Shown: piece by piece, positions 1 through 11,054 of the stretch | How positions within the stretch are numbered: the first letter of the stretch is position 1 | Layout: every line of letters begins with the position of its first letter | Origin: Dysidea avara | Lineage: Eukaryota; Porifera; Demospongiae; Dictyoceratida; Dysideidae | Reading direction: 5' to 3' | Assembly (NCBI RefSeq): GCF_963678975.1 | Contig: NC_089274.1 | Location: 24,451,133-24,515,132 of the forward strand | Length of the DNA stretch: 64,000 nt | Program-made: the position numbers and the translations under genes | The notes under the pieces: generated by a model | The model's database searches: none | What the model saw: the letters and a program-made list of their open reading frames with translations, nothing else | What the model was told of the DNA's origin: nothing

Positions 1-3000
1 GAAGAGTTTAAAACAGCTTTGTGGAATAAAGTTAGTCAATTATAATATGATATTATATCAATGATAATTATTGTAGTGAGGGTGGGTTAAAATACATGCT
101 TTTGTGAATATACAGGCTCCTGGTTCCCCTGATCTCAGTGTCTTGTCATTTAATGGAAGCCTTCATGGTCGCACTATTGGTGTACTCTCTACCACCCACA
201 CCAAACCAATTCACAAACTAGACATTCCTGCTTTTGATTGGCCAATTGCTCCTTTCCCACAGCTAAAATATCCAGTAGAGGATCATGTGACTGAGAATAA
301 GGCTGAAGAGCAGAGCTGTCTACAAAGGGTATATCTACTGTTTAATAGCATTATACAGAATCATAGTTTTTGCATTGCAGGTTGAAGAGTTAATTGAAGA
401 ATATAATAGTCGAGGAAAGCATGTGGCAGCCATGATTGTAGAGCCAATACAGTCTGAAGGGGGTCAGTATCTTAGCCTTGTACTCAATATAATATATATA
501 TGTAGTAAGGGATATAATATGTGGGAATACCGTTCTTATTGCCCATGCAACAGGTTCAATTTTTCACCATAAATACACTACATGAAAATTAGTTTTGATC
601 ATTAGCAAGCTACAACACTCAAATGCTTAATACTGACATTTCTCGATATTTGTAAATAGGTGATAAGACCAGCTTTCCCAGAAACAGTTACATATCCTGA
701 ATGGGTATACTGACTTAACTGTAATAATCTAGTCGAATATTGTACTGTATATGTAGTTTCCTTTCACCGCTTTGCAGCTGAACACCTCTCTGACGGAATG
801 CATTAGAGGTTTGTGACAATGCATGTATATTATTCTATAGGTGACAATCATGCTTCACCTCAGTTCTTCAGGGAGTTGCAACAGATCTGTAAAAGGGTAT
901 GTAAAAAATTGCGGTGCAGTGTTAAACTTGTGTTAATGAGAGTTAAGAAAACTTTAACAATGAACTAGTCTACAAGAACCTATGTGCTCACCTTATGTTA
1001 CAAGTATAAGGAAAATTAAGTTTGATTAGAGATCATAGAAAAAAAAGTAGGGAAACAAGGGAGGTTGCCTACACCTGCAGATATACTAGTGAATGTTCAA
1101 TCCCTAATTCAGCATATAGCTACCCATGACTGAATAAGGGATTAAATGTTCACTAGTATATCTGCAGGTATAGGCGACCTCCCTTGTTTCCCTACTTTTT
1201 TTCTATGATCCCTAATCAAACTAATTTTTCCTTATACTTGTTTGTTTACATTTTTTTACGTACCATTATTATGACTGGTGAACCCATGCATACCGCATCA
1301 AAGAAAAAGGTGGCACCAGAGTAATGTTTTTGTCTGAAAGTGAAGTGGCCATTACGCTTTGCTTTCAACTATGTTCAGCCCATTACACAGTGCTACAAAT
1401 GAAGAACAGTATCAGAAGCACCTCTGCAATTAACATGGAAAATACCCATGCATCATGCTACCATGAGTCGACACCTTGGGCAGTCTGCAAAAAGAAATGG
1501 GACACAAAGGAGGAAAAAGGTAAGTCCATGATGTGTGCATTGTACGTACTGTGGTATGCCAAAGGCATGTCTCGGGACAAAGTGACGTTGAACAGTGATA
1601 AAATCAAGCCCGTAATTTTAGCCGTTATCGAATTACACTAGGCAGTTAGTCAGTTGAAAATTCCATTGAATAATTTTGTAGAGATCTGTTGGAAGCATTT
1701 AGTGTTGTACTGAAGGCACTTTTGGGCTTAGTTATACCAAGAGTTCATAATAGATAAATATATATTATGAACTCTTGGTTATACCTAACCAATGCTGCCA
1801 AGTCACCAGGACAGTATTGCTGATTTTTGGGTGATTTTTTTTTTGGCCAGAAAGACCCAAACCTCTGTGATCCTCAATATACAGTACTACCATACTGTAT
1901 GATATTAATCTCTCAGTCACAATTGATTGCTGCGTATATTTTCATGGTTGATCAGTTCGTATAGCTTTTAATGAAGGTGAATTCAGAGTGGTAATTATGA
2001 CTAAATTCAGTGCTGCAGCTTGGGAAGTCATTATGGTTTTGGCTCCAGTAGGATCTTCAGTTATAAGACTGCAGTTGAAAGTTACTTGTTGGCTAGTTAT
2101 GCATATCATTTATTTGTTGAGCAAACTTTCACAAACCATGTGATTTAAACGCTTAGTGAAATAACTTTATTATGAAAGGAAAACAAAACACATTGTGCAC
2201 GTTACACACTTTTGGTTTCAAGATTGGATGCATAGGTATAATATTTATGGAAGTTGTTTCTATTGTCTAAACATCATGTGTGTAGCTTAGAACCTGACTG
2301 CTCCATTATATCAAGGGTTAGTGACTGCTTTATTATAATCTCTGACTGCTGTATATCTCAGTACTCCTAAATTCTCTTCATTCAAATTCACTTTCCTGTT
2401 TTTAACTGAGGCAGCTATCTTGGTTGCTTTAATGGTACCTATGACACTGGCTATATGTTGAAAAGTTTTGTATTTACTAGACAATGAGATTTATGAACTA
2501 CACTAACTTTTGTCTTAACCAATACCTCCAACTCATACCAATACTCTGTATTACAAGATATTTCTGTACAAAGAAAGTGTTGTCTGAAACCATAAAACTG
2601 CAAAGTGTTTGACAATATAATTAGTAATGGGTTGTTCCACTGTATTAGCAGCCACTGTTCACATCTTTATTGCTATATAGAATGATATGGAAATGATTGT
2701 AGATGAGGTTCAAACTGGCATGGGATCAACTGGAAATATGTGGTTAGTGATTTGTGACATCCTATACATGCCACACACACATGACTATATATCATGCTGT
2801 CCATGTGGCAGTAGATAATAACACGATTACAATCATATTTATCTGTGTTAACCCTCTAAATGCAGCTACCGCCATATAACAAATCGATGTAAATTTACTG
2901 AGTACAGTTTAACCTTGCTACATTTTCATTACATGTGCAGCATGAAACACTCATGCCCACAATGGCCGCAGTTGCTAGGGTAAATTGACTTTTGCAGATT

Positions 3001-4408
3001 ATTGCATGATAATTATGCCACCATAATCACACATTTTTCTAAAGAAGACTAGCTTGTTAATTTGAAAATTGCCTATCATGTCTGTCATCAATGAAAACAC
3101 TGAGCATCATCACAAGACACAGACAGTTGTTTACTACCCAGCTGCTGTGTGAATAACAACACTACTCAGGAGTTCATAGCAAATAGTATCACCAATTATG
3201 CATATTATCAGGTGGCAATATGCATCATCAGGAAACCTGGTGTGGCCAAAGTTAATAAAGTCTGGCTCAAAATGCTAAATACAAACAAGGCCAAGAAAGT
3301 TACCTTATTATGCATTCAAAGTCTTGTTCAATGCTATACAAGTTAATTAAATGAAATTTATTACAACTCTGGAAGTTGTGGCTTTGTCAAAGGGGGATAT
3401 TATGCAGATAAATGTGGTATAAATGTACTATAAATAGAACTACATTCTTACAGCTTGAGTATTTAGTTAAATTTTCCCACACAAGTTACTGCAGATAGCA
3501 TGCTTGGCTCTACTCGTATGATGTCTTATATGTATGTAGCTACACGTATACTACTTTGGCCTTAGCGACTGGTGGTGTACATGTCAGGCGAATCACTTGT
3601 GCCAGATGGCAATAAAACAGGGACAGTGACAAGTTGGCAAACGCAGAGAGAGCTGTCTACCTAGTGAACTACTTCACAGTAAATTCCATTTAAATTCCTG
3701 TAATGTTGTACATGTATGATTGTAATGACTATTAACAGATTCATGGGTGGTTTTAGGGCACATGAAAAGTGGGGTCTTGATGAACCTCCAGATTATGTCA
3801 CTTTTGGGAAGAAGATGCAACTAGGAGGGTATTTTCATTTGGAGAAGAATCGACCAAGACATGTGATGAGAATCAACAACACTTGGATGGGGGACCCTGC
3901 TAGGATGGTGATGTTACAAACTATAGTGGAGGAGACACTGTCTAACCATTGGATAGATAATGTGAGGAAGACTGGAGATGTTATATTGGCTGGCTTGAAA
4001 CAACTACAGGTCAGTTACTGTTGCGTATCTTACTGCACTGTATGATATTGCACATCCTGCATATAGGAGCTCTATCCTCAGCAGATACACAAAGCTCGTG
4101 GAGTAGGCACTTTCTGTGGTATTGATGGTTGTACAGTTGAGATAAGAGACAGACTGCTAATTGACCTGAAAAACAATGGTAAGTGTATAGCCTAACTGTT
4201 CAATTGTCTTTTGTGTATCAAATCATTGTATCTTCTTGCGATGCATTAATTGTACAAGAAAATAATGTAAATGCTTTTTGTTTGTATAGGTGTACTGATT
4301 ACTGGTTGTGGAAATCAAGGAATTCGTCTACGACCATCACTAATATTCCAACCACATCATGCTGAGATCTTTTTGGACATTTTTGAATCTGTTCTTCGGA
4401 AGTATTAG
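1..4408 (+). CDS. ABAT: GABA transaminase copy 1, 3' part (last 8 exons)
   Basis: 4-aminobutyrate aminotransferase is a mitochondrial, PLP-dependent class III aminotransferase that converts GABA to succinate semialdehyde. Exons read at 1-30 (partial), 116-328, 381-462, 841-896, 2681-2742, 3757-4009, 4067-4178 and 4290-4408 (TAG stop). All junctions are GT-AG and keep one frame. Recognisable blocks are the substrate-arginine segment (SLHGRT), [22 protein letters not shown], the PLP-binding DEVQTG, the Schiff-base lysine in [17 protein letters not shown] and IRLRP. The Phe that precedes HGR in mammals is Leu here. The N-terminal half lies left of the window. It is followed by a convergent NMT-like gene. 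Exon lengths and phases match copies 2 and 3. The family call is secure; whether the gene is active cannot be judged without its 5' half. Confidence 0.92.
1001..1240. repeat. Long hairpin MITE (type A) in ABAT copy 1 intron
   Basis: An almost perfect inverted repeat. The left arm (about 1001-1113) and the right arm (about 1128-1240) are reverse complements over about 110 bp around a short loop. The ends read CAAGTATAAGG / CCTTATACTTG. Related half-hairpins occur at 6700-6770, 24015-24140, 25210-25345 and 29120-29230. It adjoins an R1 repeat. No coding capacity is seen, so it is a non-autonomous DNA element. Confidence 0.75.
1240..1900 (-). repeat. R1 dispersed repeat, reverse copy
   Basis: R1 is my label for a repeat of about 700 bp that starts near ATAGTAGGGATCAT. 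Other copies lie at about 9376-10060, 25560-26120, 31830-32690, 36045-36720, 52300-53250 (interrupted) and 63940-64000, with fragments at 11790-11920, 16985-17250 and 37340-37385. This copy ends near 1900 with the complement of that start. It contains a short block that translates as [15 protein letters not shown], which recurs in the 9.6-kb copy. A small hairpin sits at about 1738-1782. Superfamily is not recognised. Confidence 0.5.
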
Positions 4409-4444
4409 TTAAAACATAATATAATGTGATATGTCCACTAATGC

Positions 4445-4555
4445 TATGATTTGATTGATTTATTTTATTCTCTTGGCAATTAGCATAAGCCCTTCTGCCT
4501 TACCAGAACTAATACAGATACACATCTAGCACAAATAGGTGGTACATGCATGTGG
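4445..4555 (-). repeat. Possible LINE/SINE 3' end fragment
   Basis: Read on the minus strand, this stretch just downstream of ABAT copy 1 ends in an AATAAAATAAATCAATCAA-like A-rich simple tail, as retroposed elements often do. No reverse-transcriptase coding is visible here. The rest of 4409-5280 is AT-rich non-coding sequence in which I see nothing else. Confidence 0.25.
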
Positions 4556-5284
4556 TGCAAGTGTCCGAGGGGGAAATTTTCATGGATTGGAGCATTTTTT
4601 ACCTTGAAATTTGCAGCTTAATTAGTGCATTAAAGATCTCAAAAAGCAAAAAAAAAAAAATACCCCTTGGAATTTTGGTTGTGTAATAATCCCCCTCAAA
4701 AATACTGCATTTTAATTTTTGTTAGTACCGGTACATAATTGAAGACAAATAGTAGGTAATGGTATCTATATTATAGCATTCCTGTTAAACCTAGTGAACC
4801 CTTGTGCATCAGTATAATAATAGTCAGTATAATAACAGTATTGCACCAGTCTATTGACTTCTATGGGTAACAATATCTTTACTTTCTACACAATTCAAGT
4901 TCTCACAGGCTGACTTATTTTCATATCTCTACTCTCCAGGACCTGATTATTCTCTCCAGGCAATTTGCTAACTTGGCATAGCTATAGTTTGGCAAATATC
5001 TTCTTTAGATGTAGCTACACTAGTACAGTTTTTCTTCATCATGTGATCAGTTCCACTCCAGGATCAACTTCATTGTACCAATCTCTTGGCTAAAATGCAC
5101 AAGGTAGCTGCAGCAATCTTGAAAACTGAACTGCACAGCAGATGAATTAGTTAAATCTTTAATGGAGATATACATGTGGCAGTAAAAATACATGTGGACA
5201 CTGAGAAAATCATTAAAATTAATAGTGGCCTTAGAGTAAATGTATGTTCTATTAGAGTAGTTGAACAGAACTCTGAATGGTGTT

Positions 5285-5405
5285 CTTAATCAATGGACTC
5301 CATTTATCCGAACAAATTCAGTTATCTGAACACTTATGATTGAACTGGCACACAGGTGTTTGGAAAATGGAGGTCCTACTGTATATGGCTTGTGGGACTG
5401 ATGCA
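5285..5405. repeat. Decayed pogo-like MITE fragment
   Basis: The segment contains CTCCATTTATCCGAAC and ends near GGAGGTCCTACTGTA. These resemble the CAGTGGTCCCTCCATTATCC termini of the better preserved MITE at about 33990-34180. The related copy at about 37785-38015 also starts ACTGTAGGACCTC. Assignment is by terminal similarity only. Confidence 0.4.
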
Positions 5406-5804
5406 ATTTTGATAGTCTTATAGCATCCAGGCATTAAATATCAGAACTGTTGGAAGTCTACATAAGGCAGCTCTATACTCACATCAAGATATTAAAATGC
5501 ATGAAGTAATGAATACTGAAGATAAGAATACACACCATGCATGGATTAAACCTGGTAGATTCCCATTGCCCTATTAAACCCCATGATAGTTAATTGGCTT
5601 CTATCCCACACTTTGAAGCATTTGACTTCATAAAGAACTACAATAAGTTGTATATGGTTTCACTTTTGCTGTGCATGCAGTATTGTATGATATGGCTTCA
5701 TATTTCTTTTGATCTAACTGAATGTGTAAATCAACTAGTCCTTCATATTTAAGTATTAATTCTGACCTACTGGGATTTAACTACCATATCCTCCTACTTT
5801 TACA

Positions 5805-6326
5805 CAGTGTTGGGCAAGTTACTTTTTAAAAGTAATTAGTTACATATTACACATAACTTGCAGCTGCACTATTTAGTTACAGTTACATATTACCCATAAA
5901 ATAAAGTAACTGTAATAATATTACATATTATATTACTTTGTGTCCATAGCCTTAAGCTGTCACGTGTGAAACTACCACCTTATCACATGACACGATTGTG
6001 TTGTTGGACAATGTGCAAGTCTTGATATAAGTAAGTAGCTGGTGAATAAGCCTCACTTAGTAGGCTTCATTACTTCGTTGTGGCTAGGTGATACTCAGTG
6101 GGTTACTAACGAGATTAGTAACTTCGTTACTTTTAGTAATAATATTACGTAATATTAGATTCATTACAGTAACTATATTACTTAGGTAACGCGTTACATT
6201 TGCAAGTAAAGTAACTTGAGTTATATTACCTGTTTTTATAGCGTATTTCATTATATTACTTTGTTACCACAAAAGTAATAATATTATGTAACGCGTTACA
6301 TAAGTAGTGCGTTACTCCCAACACTG
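5805..6326. mobile_element. hAT-like non-autonomous element with perfect 8-bp TSD
   Basis: The 522-bp element starts CAGTGTTGGGCAAGTTAC and ends GCGTTACTCCCAACACTG, so its terminal inverted repeats are CAGTGTTGGG. The 8-bp direct repeat CTTTTACA flanks it exactly at 5797-5804 and 6327-6334, the size expected for hAT transposition. The interior is built from repeated GTAAC / GTTAC words, including several GTAACGCGTTAC palindromes, and has no open frame. Confidence 0.85.
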
Positions 6327-6994
6327 CTTTTACATTGATGTATATAGGACTTCAGTGGGAATAGAAATTCTCTTGTAGTCATTCTAGTTTCTCCAACTAT
6401 AGCAGGGAATGTAGAGAGTTTTCTGCATCAATGAATACGTTTTGTAGTCGGATCAATTAAAATCATTTGTGAATGCTACTATATTGATATTTGACCCAGT
6501 TCAGAATTCTGAATTTGTGGGACACTAGATGAGTCTGAGATGGACAAGTGTTTTCCATAACAAGAAAATAGTTCTCACTGAAAAGGTTAATTTTATGGTA
6601 GCTATGGTCAGGCACCATTCTATTTCAGTTTTGATGTGGTATGCGTGGTTCACCATGCAGTCATAATTATGTTAAACAAACAATTGAAGTAAAGGATTAA
6701 GGATCATATAGGAATAAAAAGTAATGAAACAAGGGAGGTCACCTACACCTGCAGATATAGCTACTAGTGGAAATTATATTCAGTCTACAACACAGTTTTA
6801 CGTAATTTCTTTTTTTGGTACTTAACATGTGTAGCAAAGTTTCTGTGCATTAATTATAATAGTAAAGATTACATGGACAACAACAACAGAATAATATGCA
6901 TTAATGTATAAAAGTGTAGTATCTGTATGGTTCACACATAAAGCATTGTATTAAAGTATAATCATGTAATTATATAGTGCATGCATGGTTTAAA

Positions 6995-8682
6995 TCAATA
7001 AATAAACCAAAAATTACTTTCATGAATTTGGTGATACTTGTAATTATACAAGCAAAATGTTGAGTATGATTCAAACTCGAATGACAGTGAGGATAGCACA
7101 TGATCTACTATAGGAAATTGAGGTATTCTCACTTGGGCAGCACCATTTTCTCTTACACACACCATTGCATCTGTGATAAGATTATGGACTAATGACTGGG
7201 TAGAAACAACAATAGAGATATCAGCACAATCTGTTGGCAACATTTTACACCTAACAAGGTCAGTAATGTCATTACTTTTGTTTTCCACTACATAAGTGAA
7301 CACAAAATTTGGTACAGCTGGACACAGAAAATTATGAGAAAACTCTTCTTCAGTGGTAAATACACGTCTGATCTCAAACTGTGATGAATACTTGTTGACA
7401 AGAGCTAATGCACTAGGAACATCTTCTGATGTCATTTTCCTCCAACCAGGTGTTCTGGGGGAGTTGGGGAGTTGAGCACTAGTGGGATGAGTGAACTGAT
7501 ATCTCCAGTATGTGATGGTAGTCACAGGTTTCAGGAGACAAGGTGGAAGAAAATGATAAATCTGATTTATACTACTCAGGTTAGCTCTCCTCTGCAGTTC
7601 CTTATGCAGCAAATAAAACACTCGTTTGTTACGATAATTCTTATGATAGCATGTTCCTGGATGAACACACATTACTGATACTCCTCCAATACTTATACAA
7701 ACGGGAAAGGCAAATACTACACCTACTAGTTTACCATTAGTTGTTCTGATACCAAATTGCCACTCACTCCTTGTGTGGGGATATGTAATGGTAAACTGAA
7801 ACCCAACACGATTTACAGTGGATCTATGCTTGTTCATAAAATTCACTACCTCTAAATTATCACCACTGCTCAGTGTAACCCATTGAAATCCTTGTGGTAA
7901 AGAGTATGATTCTTGTTTAACATGTTCTGGTAATGGCTCAATAGGACCAACCTCCCCTACCTCTTGTCCACGCCATAAGAAGGGAAGGCCTTTGTGCTTA
8001 TCTGCTTCCTCACAGACCAGAGACTTGACTGCTAATGATGACAACTCATCATGTTTCCTCTTCATTGAAGTATATGCTCGGTAAACCAGTTCTTGTGGTA
8101 ACTGCCATGTCAGTTCAACACAACCTGTTTTAATACAACTTAACACTAATTCTCCTTCATCTATATCCAACACTTCATACTCTAACTTGTACTTGTGTTG
8201 TAGTAACTCTGAAACAGTCAAATTTTTAGGATCTTTGTCAAACTTTTCAACCAAATTTGTAGACTCTTTGAATGGCTTAATGCTCACATATGGAATGAGT
8301 TTGGTAATCTTTTCAGCATAAAAAGTTGTTTTAAAACTCTCCAACCATTCTTCAGCCTCGGCTGATCCTGATGCACTCACAAGAGCCTGTAGAAGTCTTG
8401 TGTCAAACCAGTTCCAATATGGAGATTGAGCAAGCACATCCAACATCTCATCCAGTGAATGTGTCTGTTGTATTTTAGGTACTAAACTTTTAGGCAAGCT
8501 GCTTCCTAAGCTATTAATCCTTTGGATACAAGCCCTACGAAGTTTGGAGAACTTTTTTGACTCTAAAATGGTTTCTATTTCTGATGTCATTCTGGTAAAA
8601 GCTGAATCAATATTCAAACTCTTAGAAAATTTTGCAACTGGCTTTGGCTTGTAGAGGTCAACTTCAAGTGAAGGTGGTAGTG
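6995..8682 (-). CDS. N-myristoyltransferase-like protein with novel N-terminal domain (copy 1)
   Basis: One large exon with about 560 codons open; an upstream exon must supply the start, because an acceptor (ATAG) lies at 8683-8684 and no in-frame ATG precedes the conserved region. Residues up to about 205 form an unfamiliar, probably helical domain (PYWNWFDTRLLQAL, CIKTGCVELTWQLP). The rest aligns by eye with glycylpeptide N-tetradecanoyltransferase: an EPYTLPQGF-like lead (ESYSLPQGFQW), GKLVGVV, MCVH followed by an RNKRV acyl-CoA phosphate-loop equivalent, a LKPVTT-YW block, TPGWRKM, and a C-terminal LYNYK. The KFGxGDG signature is absent. Thirteen residues follow YNYK, close to true NMTs. 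Function is inferred as an acyltransferase fold; activity is unknown. A paralogue lies at 50528-52227. Confidence 0.8.
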
Positions 8683-8799
8683 CTATTGCAATACGTATGT
8701 TGTATATAACTTAGGCAAATATAACATACTGCAGTCAATAATTACTGTGTATGTCTAAATGCTGTATATTTAGTACAAAAAATTCCTGATATATGCACA

Positions 8800-9120
8800 A
8801 AATCAGGCTTAAGGGTGATGGTGTTATCAAACAGTACTGTACTGTTTCAGTAGGCATCCCCCCAAAAGTGACAAGTGCCGCCTAAAATGCCACCCTTGAA
8901 AATCATCCTAAAGACATCTTATGCAACGAAAATCAGCTTTACTAGTATATCTAACATCAAATACAACAAGAAAACATTTACAGGCTGCTGGACATAGAAT
9001 TAAAAATAATTACTGAAACTTGAATTTTCATTTGCCAGCCTGCCTGCCAGCTTCACCAGTGACATTCTGATGAGTGTGTGCCTTCTGTGCCTTGTCTTTC
9101 CTTTTATCAGGCTGGTCTTC
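8800..9120 (-). repeat. R2 dispersed repeat, reverse copy
   Basis: R2 is my label for a repeat that begins near GATAAAAGGAAAGRCAAGG and ends with a palindromic AACRGTACTACTGTACC-like terminus after GGGATCCCTACT. Here it is reversed: the terminus is near 8830 and the start near 9115. Other copies lie at 13570-14290 (diverged), 35650-36030, 53600-53985 and 54540-54930, with a 3' end at 50098-50200. The 9120-9240 segment also resembles 54080-54200. The first exon of the NMT-like gene could lie beyond this repeat, but I cannot place it. Confidence 0.45.
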
Positions 9121-9375
9121 TGCCTTCTTCATGCAATGAAACCATATAGAGGTGTTAATTTTCCCAATCAACACTTTCCTTGAGCAGCATATTTAGATGC
9201 CACAAACATATTTAAGCTTTACCCTCTGTAGATACCTGTAACTTCACAAATTCAAGACCACACCTATTAATGCGATCGTTGATTATAATAACAATCGAGT
9301 ACCGAGACCACACCTCTTGTCTTAACAATCTATTTACTTGATCATGATGAGACACACCCCATCATAAGTAGTAGT

Positions 9376-10060
9376 ACTGTATATTAGGGATCATGCAGTT
9401 TTGCACTTTCTTGCCCAAAAATATCACAGCCTCAAATTTCCTTCATAACAGCTTGGCAGTATTGGCTAGGCATAACCAAGCCCAAAAATTCCTTCATAAT
9501 GACTCCAAACCCTTCTAACAAGTTTCTATGGAATTTAAAAAAAATCTTATTTAACAGAATTTTATTCTGACTAACTAACTGATGCCTTCAGCCAAGCATA
9601 ACTCAACAATGAATAAGGCTACGGGCTTGATTTTTTCACTGTTCAACGTCACTTCATCCCGAGACTTGCCTTTTGCCAACCACAGTACATACAATGCACA
9701 TATCATGGACTTCTTACCTTTGTCCTCCTTTGTGTTCCCCACTGACAATGCAAGGTGTCGATTCGTGATATAGCACGATACAGCTTCCCTCTGGTTTCGC
9801 CACATTTTCCGTAGCGACTGGATTCATTGCAGAGAAGTTTCTTGTGCTGTTCTTCGTTTGTAATGCTGTGTAACGATTGGAGCATAGCTACAAATGAAGT
9901 GTAATGGCCACCTCACTTTTCAGTGCGTAACTGATTGTTGGGGCGCACGTTCAGACGCAAAATTATTTTATGGAATGCCTGGCACCATTCTTTCTTTTAA
10001 GATGGTACACGCGGATTTAGTAGTCATAATTGTGTTATAAAAAAAGCAAGCAAACAAGTA
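9376..10060 (+). repeat. R1 dispersed repeat, forward copy
   Basis: It starts with ACTGTATATTAGGGATCATG and continues through the same ordered blocks as the other R1 copies: GCACTTTCTTGCCC, the CTTGGCAGTATTGG block, CGTCACTTCATCCC, and a terminal region before TTATAAAAAAAGC. On the minus strand a block translates as CALYVLWLAKGKSRD, matching the copy at 1240-1900. The reading frame is broken. Confidence 0.5.
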
Positions 10061-10326
10061 GAAGGAAAACTTGGGAATTTTAAGCTGGATTAGGGATCAA
10101 AGAACAAAAAAAAAGCAGGGAGCTAAGTTTTCCTTCTACTGGTTATTATTGGTCTAGCTGTATTCATAATGCTAGCACAGTGAAAATATAAAATAGTGAC
10201 ACATCCCCTGATAGGTGAAAGGCTGACTTGAGATACTCTAATACAGCAGTCACCCTAATAGATCAGTCACATGTGTATAGTATGCTATAACAAAAAACCA
10301 AATAAACTAGTAAATTAAAAAAAAAT

Positions 10327-10496
10327 AATTTAAAAATGAAAAGCAAGTGAAACAAGAGATGAATGATGGTATTACAGCATAGCTTGGTGGGAATATAACA
10401 AGGGATTTTCCCACCGAGCTATGTTGTAATACCATCATTCATCTCTTTTTTCATTACTTTTTTATTACTTGGATCCCTACTTCATTTTTAAAATTA
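10327..10496. repeat. Long hairpin MITE (type B)
   Basis: Two arms of about 75 bp are reverse complements, sharing GATGAATGATGGTATTACA and its complement around a loop near 10400. Type B copies also occur at 34968-35215, where the arms are longer and very well matched, and at 54383-54535, which is decayed. No coding sequence. Confidence 0.7.
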
Positions 10497-10879
10497 ATAA
10501 TATACGTAATATACTAGTATACAGTCCAACCTGCATGTCTAAATCAGTCACCTTCAGGCTTAGATAGATGGCTGCTTTAGATAGGTGGGTTAGTCACTTG
10601 AGGAATTTGGAATTTTAGAGATGTGGTCTTTCTACAAGTTCCAGACAGGTCCCACTACACATATCAGGAGTAGTTACCAAACAATTGACTCATTGCTGAT
10701 CATACTTGCATGATGCGAGCATGAATGTTTAATGATAAGTAGCTAGGTATGTAATATGTGACCCATAGCAGACTATCAGTCTGTATAGTAGGTGTGTCAC
10801 AGCACATAGGTTAAGAGTTTGAGAATTAGGTGTGGAAGTTCCTGGCTCAAAGCCATTTTCGTGCACTTTTTCTTCTTGA

Positions 10880-11054
10880 TGACTGTACGGTACTGCTCAA
10901 ATGCAACATCGTCTCGCGAGAGTGCAAGTGATTAAAAAGCTTGCTAATTAAAGGGTGGGATGGATACTCACAAAAGAAATGGCCTTTTAATTAGCAAGTT
11001 TTTTTTAATTGCTTGAACTCTCGCAAAACGACGCATTTTTGAGTGGCACTGTAT
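10880..11054. repeat. Hairpin MITE (type E)
   Basis: Imperfect terminal inverted repeats of about 70 bp. The left arm runs from GGTACTGCTCAAATGC to TTGCTAATTAAA. The right arm mirrors it and ends GAGTGGCACTGTA. Both arms contain CTCGCGAGAG- or TTGCGAGAG-type CpG words. No open frame. Confidence 0.65.

Noticed and set aside
1324..1641. 105-codon frame in intron of ABAT copy 1
   Set aside because: Lies within an R1 repeat and matches other broken R1 copies. Kept as a repeat observation, not a gene.
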